Under the pieces are notes generated by a model. That model saw only the letters and a program-made list of their open reading frames with translations. It searched no databases and had not been told where the DNA came from. The position numbers and the translations under genes are program-made. A stretch of DNA of 12,740 bases. It comes from Bacteroidales bacterium (lineage in GTDB: Bacteria; Bacteroidota; Bacteroidia; Bacteroidales; VadinHA17). Location: NCBI GenBank assembly GCA_003155705.1, contig PMEC01000207.1, positions 3,194 to 15,933 of the forward strand, given 5' to 3'. Each line of letters opens with the position of its first letter. The first letter of the stretch is position 1. Positions 7,526 through 12,740 of this stretch are shown here, one piece after another.

Positions 7526-7539
7526 TTGATAAATGTCAA
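7526..7539. promoter_or_regulatory. FNR/CRP-family-like box
   Basis: TTGATAAATGTCAA differs by one base from the FNR consensus TTGAT-N4-ATCAA, and flanking A/T extends the dyad by one pair. It lies midway between the operons, about 250 bp from each start codon, so a link to either promoter is uncertain. An oxygen- or redox-responsive regulator would suit both operons, but this is inference from a short motif. Confidence 0.3.
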
Positions 7540-7552
7540 TTGCAATTATGAT

Positions 7553-7591
7553 AAGAATCATTATAAAGTATGATTAATAAGTATCATTTTA
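7553..7591. repeat. Three 13-bp imperfect tandem repeats
   Basis: AAGAATCATTATA, AAGTATGATTAAT and AAGTATCATTTTA follow each other with an exact 13-bp period. The shared core is AAG(T/A)AT(C/G)ATT. Neighbouring copies also form small inverted pairs (AATCAT with ATGATT; ATGAT with ATCAT). This regular array in a divergent promoter region resembles an iterated protein-binding site. Confidence 0.55.
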
Positions 7592-7748
7592 AAAAACAGG
7601 AAATGTCCTATGTGATTGTTATAAAATTCCCATAATCAATTTATTATAATAATCAATAACGGTAAACAAGAATCTATTCAAATCGATATAGGAAGTTCTA
7701 TAGTCACTTACATTAACTGATCAATAGGGAATATGAAAAGAAAAAAAC

Positions 7749-7756
7749 TAATTTTG
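7749..7756 (+). promoter_or_regulatory. Candidate -7 promoter box for hdrC
   Basis: TAATTTTG matches the Bacteroidota -7 consensus TAnnTTTG exactly and ends 30 bp before the hdrC ATG, the same spacing as the nuoA candidate. No convincing -33 TTG/TTTG is seen at the expected distance, so this is tentative. Confidence 0.33.
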
Positions 7757-7786
7757 TTGGCTCAATAAATTTTACAAAAATAAAAC

Positions 7787-8356
7787 ATGAGTGCAGAAAC
7801 CATTCATTCGGTAATTGCTGGTTTGGCAGGGGAAGTCATGGAACATACTGGTGTAGAGGCAAGTCACTGCTACCAATGTGGAAAATGCTCAGCCGGCTGC
7901 CCACTTTCAGAGGAGATGGAATATCCCCCAAGTTATGTCATGAGAATGCTTCAGACCAGTGATCCTGTTCTGGAAGATAAAATCCTCCGTTCATTTACTA
8001 TTTGGGTCTGCCTCACCTGTGAGATGTGCTATTCGAGGTGCCCAATGAGCATAGATATTCCAAAGATGATGGATTTTCTGAGGGAAAAATCATTGAAAGA
8101 GGGAAAAGCAAATCACAGGGCAAAACATATTATTGCATTCCATAAATCTTTTCTTGATTCAATAAGAATTACTGGAAGACTGTACGAGATTGGTTTATTA
8201 GTTGACTATAAATCACGTACTTTTAAAGTTATGCAGGATATGTCTCTGGCTCCTAAAATGTTTGTCAGAGGCAAACTGAATATATTTCCCGAGATGATAA
8301 AAGGTCGGGCAGGTGTTTCTTCAATTTTTTCAAAATCAAATAAGAAAAGTAAATAA
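7787..8356 (+). CDS. hdrC: Heterodisulfide reductase subunit C-like protein (HdrC)
   Basis: A 189-residue soluble iron-sulfur protein that relays electrons from HdrA to the HdrB active site. Two CX2CX2CX3CP motifs are complete: C28/C31/C34/C38 (CYQCGKCSAGCP) and C75/C78/C81/C85 (CLTCEMCYSRCP). The spacing, the YPPSYVMRML helix between them and MSIDIPKMMDFLR after the second are typical of HdrC. There is no membrane domain, so it is the HdrABC-type rather than the HdrE-type partner. The C-terminus is basic. It is the first gene of the plus-strand operon, and hdrB starts 1 bp after its stop. Its AT-rich leader has no Shine-Dalgarno sequence. Confidence 0.93.
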   Translation: MSAETIHSVIAGLAGEVMEHTGVEASHCYQCGKCSAGCPLSEEMEYPPSYVMRMLQTSDPVLEDKILRSFTIWVCLTCEMCYSRCPMSIDIPKMMDFLREKSLKEGKANHRAKHIIAFHKSFLDSIRITGRLYEIGLLVDYKSRTFKVMQDMSLAPKMFVRGKLNIFPEMIKGRAGVSSIFSKSNKKSK

Positions 8357-8357
8357 T

Positions 8358-9200
8358 ATGACTCTTGGATTATATCCGGGCTGTTCTCTGAAAGGATCTT
8401 CGCGTGAATACACCGAATCGGTTCTTGCTGTAGCACAAGCTTGTGGAATAGAATTAGTCGAGATTGAGGACTGGAATTGCTGCGGCGCAACTGCTGCACA
8501 TAATCTCAATAAGGAATTATCGCTTGCGCTCCCTGCAAGGATTTTGTCCCTGGCTGAAAAGCAGGGAATGAAGGAAGTAGTAGTTCCATGTGCTGCATGT
8601 TATAGCCGGTTAACAGTAACAAATCATGAGCTTGCAGTTCATCCTGAACTCAAGCAGACAATAACAAAAGGCAATGGACTGGATTATAAAGGTTCAGTTG
8701 AAATCCTGAATATCATCCAGATGCTTGATAAATATATCACTCCGAATCTCGAAGGTCGTATTGTTAAACCTTTCGAACATAAAGTTGCCTGTTATTACGG
8801 ATGTCTGCTTGTAAGACCTCATGAAATTCTGAAATTCGACCGTGAGGAAGACCCGCAATCAATGGACGAACTTATGCTGAAGGCCGGGGCGACTCCTATT
8901 GACTGGGCATTCAAAACGGAATGCTGTGGCGCTGGTCTCTCAGTTTCACGGACAAGTTCTGTGGGTCGTCTTTCGGGAGAAATATTGAAGGATGCTGCCG
9001 ACCGAGGTGCTGAAGCTGTAATAGTTGCATGTCCAATGTGTCAGTCAAACCTTGATATGCGAAGGGAAGCCATTAATTCATATCTCGGCGAGAAGATTGA
9101 TATTCCAGTTCTTTATGTAACACAGGTACTTGGTCTTGCTTTGGGAATTGATAGGAAAACGCTTGGACTTCAGAGACATTTTGTTGCAGTTAATATCTAG
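8358..9200 (+). CDS. hdrB: Heterodisulfide reductase subunit B-like protein (HdrB, two CCG domains)
   Basis: A 280-residue protein with two complete cysteine-rich CCG domains, the ligand sets that in methanogen HdrB bind two non-cubane [4Fe-4S] clusters and reduce a heterodisulfide. The first set is C9, C41-C42, C78 and C81 (YPGCS, NCCGA, VPCAAC). The second is C149, C189-C190, C225 and C228 (YYGCL, ECCGAG, VACPMC). I chose the ATG at 8358, which gives the standard N-terminus MTLGLYPGCS. The in-frame extension to 8313 overlaps hdrC and is not conserved-looking. A bacterium of this type lacks coenzymes M and B as far as is known, so the physiological acceptor is unknown; candidates are a small disulfide or a protein disulfide. 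It pairs with hdrC and hdrA. Confidence 0.93.
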   Translation: MTLGLYPGCSLKGSSREYTESVLAVAQACGIELVEIEDWNCCGATAAHNLNKELSLALPARILSLAEKQGMKEVVVPCAACYSRLTVTNHELAVHPELKQTITKGNGLDYKGSVEILNIIQMLDKYITPNLEGRIVKPFEHKVACYYGCLLVRPHEILKFDREEDPQSMDELMLKAGATPIDWAFKTECCGAGLSVSRTSSVGRLSGEILKDAADRGAEAVIVACPMCQSNLDMRREAINSYLGEKIDIPVLYVTQVLGLALGIDRKTLGLQRHFVAVNI

Positions 9201-9227
9201 ATATAAAATAAGTTATAAGACTATTAT

Positions 9228-11231
9228 ATGTCAAAAATAGGAGTATTTGTTTGCCATTGCGGAGAGAATATCAGTGCAACTGTCGATTGTGCAAAAGTTG
9301 CTGAAACTGCTGCCGGTTACGATGGCGTTGTTTATAGTATCGATTATAAATATATGTGCTCAGACCCGGGTCAAAGCCTGATTAAGAGTGCAATAATAGA
9401 AAAAGGACTTACAGGTGTTGTTGTAGCTTCTTGTTCCCCCAGGATGCATGAACCTACATTCAGGAAAGCATGTGCAGAAGCCGGTCTGAATCCCTATATG
9501 TGCGAAATGGCAAATCTCAGGGAACATTGCTCATGGGTGCATGAAAAAGGCGATGCAACAACTGAAAAAGCTATTGACCTTGTGAGAATTTTGGTTGAAA
9601 AAGTTAAAAAGAATCACTCACTTAATGCAATAAAGGTACCTGTAACTAAAACAGCCCTGGTAATCGGCGGAGGAATTGCCGGTATTCAGGCAAGTCTCGA
9701 TATTGCAAACTCAGGACATAAAGTGATCCTTATTGAAAGAGATCCATCAATCGGGGGTCATATGTCTCAGCTTTCTGAAACTTTCCCAACCTTAGATTGT
9801 TCGCAATGTATCCTTACTCCAAGGATGGTTGAGGTTGCCCAGCATGAAAATATAACCCTTTATACCTACGCTGAATTGGAAAGCCTTGAGGGTTTCGTAG
9901 GAAATTTTAAAGCTAAGATCCGAAGAAAATCAAAGAGTCTCGACGAAAAGATATGTACAGGATGCGGTCAGTGTACTACAAAATGCCCGGTCAAGAAAAT
10001 CCCGAGCGAATTCAATGAGGGATTAGGCAAAAGAACGGCAATTTATGTTCCTTTCCCTCAGGCAGTTCCAAACAAGCCGGTTATAGACAGGGTTAACTGT
10101 ACATATTATATTAAAGGTAAATGCAAAGTTTGCGAAATTGTCTGTCCGACCAAAGCCATAAGGTTTGATCAGGAGGATACAATTGTGGAAGCTGAAGTCG
10201 GTGCAATTGTCGTTGCTACAGGATTTACCGTTAAGCAACCTGATTTTTTCCCGGAATATGGTTTTGGAAAATACCCGGATGTAATTACAGGACTTCAGTT
10301 TGAAAGACTTGCATCTGCATCCGGTCCAACCCTTGGAGAGATAAGGCGACCGTCGGATGGAAAGGTACCAGAGAAAATTGTTTTCATAGCATGTGCCGGT
10401 TCCCGTGATCCTGCAAAAGGAATTCCTTATTGCTCAAAAATATGCTGCATGTACATCGCAAAACATGCAATGCTTTATCAGCACAAGGTCCATGGTGGGA
10501 AATCTTATGTATTCTATATGGACATCAGGGCAGGCGGAAAGATGTATGAGGAATTTGTCCGCAGGGCAATAGAGGATGATGGTGTAAATTATATAAGAGG
10601 AAGAGTCTCAAGGATTTATGAGAAGAACGGTAAACTGATAGTTAAAGGAGCAGACACACTACTTGGTGCGATGCCGGTAGATATAGATGCCGATATGGTC
10701 GTACTTGCAACTGCCGGTATTGCTAATGAAGGTTCAGAAGAACTTGCTCAGAAATTGCATACATCCTATGATTCATACCATTTCTTTTCTGAGGCACATC
10801 CAAAACTGAAACCGGTAGAGACAAATACTGCGGGTATATTTCTTGCCGGGGCATGCCAGTCGCCGAAAGATATTCCGGAATCTGTGGCTATGGCTTCAGG
10901 AGCTGCTGTTAAGGTGGCGTGTCTGTTCTCACAGGATGAACTTACCCGAGAGCCTCTTATCGCCGTGGTGAACCGTCAGGCTGCACCGGTTTTTTCTTCA
11001 TGTGTGGGCTGTTTCCTATGTGTTTCAGCTTGCCCATATCAGGCAATTGAAAAGGAAGAGATTAAGAATCGAACTGGCGAGGTTATTAAAACCATCGCTA
11101 AAGTAAATCCGGGTCTCTGCCAGGGTTGCGGTACATGCGTGGCTTTCTGTCGTACTAAATCCATTGATATACAAGGATATACACACGAAGAAATGTATTC
11201 TGAAGTAATGGCTCTGTTAAATGAATATTAA
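9228..11231 (+). CDS. hdrA: Heterodisulfide reductase subunit A-like flavoprotein (HdrA)
   Basis: A 667-residue FAD and iron-sulfur protein, the proposed flavin-based electron-bifurcation subunit of Hdr complexes. Visible in order are an N-terminal Cys-rich domain (C9, C11, C21, C44, C69, C82, C92, C101), a Rossmann FAD motif GGGIAG (147-152) with E170 at the end of the second strand, and GGHMSQLSETFPTLDCSQC with C191 and C194. An inserted ferredoxin domain follows (C243/246/249/253 and C291/299/302/306), then the second half of the flavin fold and a C-terminal ferredoxin (C592/595/598/602 and C631/634/637/641). This is full-length HdrA architecture. No in-frame UGA suggests selenocysteine. 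It lies 27 bp after hdrB and 12 bp before mvhD. It is not fused to MvhD or to a hydrogenase. Confidence 0.95.
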   Translation: MSKIGVFVCHCGENISATVDCAKVAETAAGYDGVVYSIDYKYMCSDPGQSLIKSAIIEKGLTGVVVASCSPRMHEPTFRKACAEAGLNPYMCEMANLREHCSWVHEKGDATTEKAIDLVRILVEKVKKNHSLNAIKVPVTKTALVIGGGIAGIQASLDIANSGHKVILIERDPSIGGHMSQLSETFPTLDCSQCILTPRMVEVAQHENITLYTYAELESLEGFVGNFKAKIRRKSKSLDEKICTGCGQCTTKCPVKKIPSEFNEGLGKRTAIYVPFPQAVPNKPVIDRVNCTYYIKGKCKVCEIVCPTKAIRFDQEDTIVEAEVGAIVVATGFTVKQPDFFPEYGFGKYPDVITGLQFERLASASGPTLGEIRRPSDGKVPEKIVFIACAGSRDPAKGIPYCSKICCMYIAKHAMLYQHKVHGGKSYVFYMDIRAGGKMYEEFVRRAIEDDGVNYIRGRVSRIYEKNGKLIVKGADTLLGAMPVDIDADMVVLATAGIANEGSEELAQKLHTSYDSYHFFSEAHPKLKPVETNTAGIFLAGACQSPKDIPESVAMASGAAVKVACLFSQDELTREPLIAVVNRQAAPVFSSCVGCFLCVSACPYQAIEKEEIKNRTGEVIKTIAKVNPGLCQGCGTCVAFCRTKSIDIQGYTHEEMYSEVMALLNEY

Positions 11232-11243
11232 TATATTTTCTTA

Positions 11244-11693
11244 ATGGCTGATTTTGAACCTAAAATAGTTGCTTTTGTCTGTAATTGGTGTACATATGCC
11301 GGTGCAGACCTGACCGGCACAAGTCGCATCAAATATGCCACAAATGTGCGTATAATACGTTTCCCTTGTACCGGCAGGATTGATTATATGCTTCTTCTTA
11401 AGGCATTTGATGAAGGTGCGGATGGTATTATTGTTTCAGGGTGCCATCCTAACGATTGCCATTATACATCAGGAAACTTTCACGCAAGAAGACGTTGGAT
11501 AATGTTCCGTGAACTATGTGATTTTGTCGGAATAGATATTAACAGGGTGTTGTTCTCATGGGTATCTGCAGCTGAAGGATCGAAATGGGCAGACGTGGTC
11601 AACACAACAGTTACCAGGATTCGTGAACTCGGACCATATACCGAATATCAGAAAGTTGCTAAACACCCAATCAGGGAGGTTACCAATGGATGA
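11244..11693 (+). CDS. mvhD: MvhD/FlxD-type [2Fe-2S] electron-transfer protein
   Basis: A 149-residue protein of the MvhD/FlpD family, which carries one [2Fe-2S] cluster and hands electrons from a hydrogenase, formate dehydrogenase or Flx module to HdrA. The conserved cysteines are C13 and C16 (FVCNWCTYAGADLTGTSR), C42 (PCTGRID), C67 and C72 (GCHPNDCHY). The length is standard. No hydrogenase (mvhA/mvhG) genes are nearby, and the downstream Fe-S genes point instead to an Flx-type NADH input, where this subunit is called FlxD. Its last eight bases overlap the start of the next gene (11686-11693), so the two are probably translationally coupled. Confidence 0.93.
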   Translation: MADFEPKIVAFVCNWCTYAGADLTGTSRIKYATNVRIIRFPCTGRIDYMLLLKAFDEGADGIIVSGCHPNDCHYTSGNFHARRRWIMFRELCDFVGIDINRVLFSWVSAAEGSKWADVVNTTVTRIRELGPYTEYQKVAKHPIREVTNG

Positions 11694-12486
11694 GTTAAGA
11701 AAACGTGCAAAAGAGCTTCTTGAATCCAAGACAATCAGTGTTGTTATTGGTTATGAAGAAGGTACATGCAACAGGACAAGAGCATTATTTGTCGAAAAGC
11801 CGGAAGAAGCATCTAAATTGATCTTTGATAGCCGTTGCGTTCTGAATCTAGCGACATATATTACTAAACAGGAGGTGAAGGCTAAAGGGAAAATGGCTAT
11901 TGCTGCGACAATTCCTGTCATGAGAAGTATAATTCAGCTCGCATATGAATTTCAGGTCAGCGATAAGAATCTTCTGGTGCTTGGTATTACTCCGGAAAGC
12001 AACTTGATGGAATTCAAAGATCTCCTTGAGGTGGAAACTTATATACACAAGTTTGAAATTGAAATTAATGCCAGTTATAGGGAGAAGCTGGATAAGCTGG
12101 CAGGGATGACTCAGACAGAGCGGTGGAAGTTCTGGATAGATGAACTGTCTCCTTGTTTCAAATGCTATGCCTGCCGCGCAGCCTGTCCGATGTGTTATTG
12201 TCATCGGTGTACTGTCGATTTTAATCAGCCACAGTGGATACCGGTTCCATCGCACGAACTGGGTAATCTTGAATGGCACATTATGAGAGCTGTCCATCTT
12301 ATGGGGCGTTGCATAGATTGTGATGGGTGTGCAAACGCCTGCCCGCTGGGAATTCCTATTAACTTGTTGAATAAAAGACTACTGGAAGATGCAAAGAGAC
12401 ATTTCGGAGGATATCAGCCGGTACTAAAAGGCGATCACCTGATGTCAACTTTTAAACCTGATGATAAAGAAAATTTTATACGATAG
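11686..12486 (+). CDS. flxC: Cysteine-rich 4Fe-4S protein, FlxC-like
   Basis: A 266-residue soluble protein. The first 150 residues contain no recognised cluster motif, only isolated cysteines (C28, C51). The C-terminal third carries an unusually dense set, C157/160/163/167 followed by C170/172/175 (CFKCYACRAACPMCYCHRC), and then a normal ferredoxin-type set C209/212/215/219 (CIDCDGCANACP). This fits the two-cluster FlxC subunit of NADH-linked Flx-Hdr modules; related segments occur in formate dehydrogenase and hydrogenase beta-type proteins, so the name is tentative. I start at the ATG 11686, which has GGGAGGT 5 bases upstream and overlaps mvhD by 8 bp. An upstream in-frame GTG at 11623 lies deep inside mvhD and is rejected. 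Its likely job is electron relay between FlxB/FlxA and FlxD. Confidence 0.8.
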   Translation: MDELRKRAKELLESKTISVVIGYEEGTCNRTRALFVEKPEEASKLIFDSRCVLNLATYITKQEVKAKGKMAIAATIPVMRSIIQLAYEFQVSDKNLLVLGITPESNLMEFKDLLEVETYIHKFEIEINASYREKLDKLAGMTQTERWKFWIDELSPCFKCYACRAACPMCYCHRCTVDFNQPQWIPVPSHELGNLEWHIMRAVHLMGRCIDCDGCANACPLGIPINLLNKRLLEDAKRHFGGYQPVLKGDHLMSTFKPDDKENFIR

Positions 12487-12489
12487 ACC

Positions 12490-12740
12490 ATGACCATTGA
12501 TAAGCGAATAGTCAGGAAAGAAGCGCTGGAAAAGCTTTTCGAAATTTTAAAACAAAACAACAGGACCATTTTTGCACCGGTTTCAAAAAACGGAAAAACC
12601 TCTTTCAAAATTACTGAGAGTTATTCATCCATTGAAAAAGACTTTATCCAGACCACTCAGTCTTCAAAAGAATCGGTTTTCCCGAGAACAGAAAAAATTC
12701 TTGACTTCACTAAGAGTAAAAATAGTTTAGATGCTAAACC
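12490..12740 (+). CDS. flxB: HydB/AsrA-like iron-sulfur protein, FlxB-like, N-terminal fragment
   Basis: The first 83 codons of a gene that runs off the right edge, starting 3 bp after flxC. The N-terminus MTIDKRIVRKEALEKLFEIL, followed by a TIFAPVSKNGK segment and then SVFPRTEKILDF, fits the start of the sulfhydrogenase beta subunit / anaerobic sulfite reductase A / FlxB family. In that family the N-terminal domain precedes two 4Fe-4S motifs. Those cysteines are beyond the window, so the call rests on this N-terminal pattern and the position in the cluster. In known Flx-Hdr clusters this subunit partners with an NAD(P)H- and FAD-binding FlxA. Confidence 0.72.
   Translation, partial: MTIDKRIVRKEALEKLFEILKQNNRTIFAPVSKNGKTSFKITESYSSIEKDFIQTTQSSKESVFPRTEKILDFTKSKNSLDAK

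Larger units (their letters stand above)
7269..7786. promoter_or_regulatory. Divergent control region between the nuo and hdr-flx operons
   Basis: A 518-bp, very AT-rich stretch with no credible coding sequence and no recognisable RNA gene. It must contain the promoters of both divergent operons. Visible signals, listed separately, are a perfect palindrome, an FNR/CRP-like box, three 13-bp tandem repeats and a TAnnTTTG match towards each operon. An imperfect palindrome around TTCCGTGGAA lies near 7480. The gap is long enough to hold independent control of each operon. Confidence 0.75.

Noticed and set aside
7269-7786. Possible tRNA, small RNA or riboswitch in the long gap
   Set aside because: No cloverleaf, GC-rich structured core or known aptamer pattern could be seen; the stretch is very AT-rich.
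8313-8357. N-terminal extension of hdrB
   Set aside because: It overlaps the hdrC 3' end and adds residues ahead of the conserved YPGCS motif that HdrB proteins place near the N-terminus.
8206-8499. Minus-strand open frame opposite hdrC/hdrB
   Set aside because: Antisense to two well-conserved genes, with no recognisable domain or leader.
11623-11685. GTG start 21 codons upstream for the FlxC-like gene
   Set aside because: It lies inside the conserved mvhD coding region; the ATG at 11686 has a good GGGAGGT ribosome binding site.
11848-12297. Minus-strand open frame of 149 codons opposite the FlxC-like gene
   Set aside because: Antisense shadow of the cysteine-rich coding region; composition is unlike a real protein.

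Overview
The window looks like a piece of an anaerobic or facultative Bacteroidota chromosome, probably Bacteroidales-like. This placement is inferred from three things. The coding DNA is moderately AT-rich and the intergenic DNA very AT-rich. Most starts have AT-rich leaders with no Shine-Dalgarno sequence. The complex I operon has the nuoA-B-C-D-H-I-J-K-L-M order without nuoEFG, which is known from Bacteroidota and Chlorobi. Two divergent energy-metabolism operons are separated by a regulatory gap of about 520 bp.

Left part, minus strand, 7268 down to 1: nuoA, nuoB, nuoC, nuoD, nuoH, nuoI, nuoJ, nuoK, nuoL and the first 33 codons of nuoM. Genes overlap or are separated by at most a few tens of bases. 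The exception is the nuoD-nuoH junction, a 164-bp gap holding a C/G-rich hairpin and a tandem heptamer. That junction is where nuoE, nuoF and nuoG sit in 14-subunit operons. The result is an 11-subunit-type proton-pumping quinone reductase without an encoded NADH module. The quinone-site residues, the Fe-S ligands of NuoB and NuoI, and the charged pump residues checked in NuoL, NuoK and NuoH are all present.

Right part, plus strand, 7787 to the end: hdrC, hdrB, hdrA, an mvhD/flxD gene, a cysteine-rich 4Fe-4S protein (FlxC-like), and the N-terminus of a HydB/AsrA-like Fe-S protein (FlxB-like) that runs off the window. This matches a flavin-oxidoreductase/heterodisulfide-reductase module (Flx-Hdr), in which NADH is thought to be oxidised with flavin-based electron bifurcation to ferredoxin and a disulfide-type acceptor. 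The NAD-binding subunit (FlxA) is predicted just past the right edge.

The two operons make biochemical sense together. Hdr-Flx could make reduced ferredoxin, and the NADH-module-free complex I needs a non-NADH electron donor, for which ferredoxin is a leading candidate. This coupling is inference. The shared gap contains a perfect 7-2-7 palindrome, an FNR/CRP-like box, three 13-bp tandem repeats and Bacteroidota-type -7 promoter matches on each strand. No RNA genes, CRISPR arrays, insertion sequences or pseudogenes were recognised.
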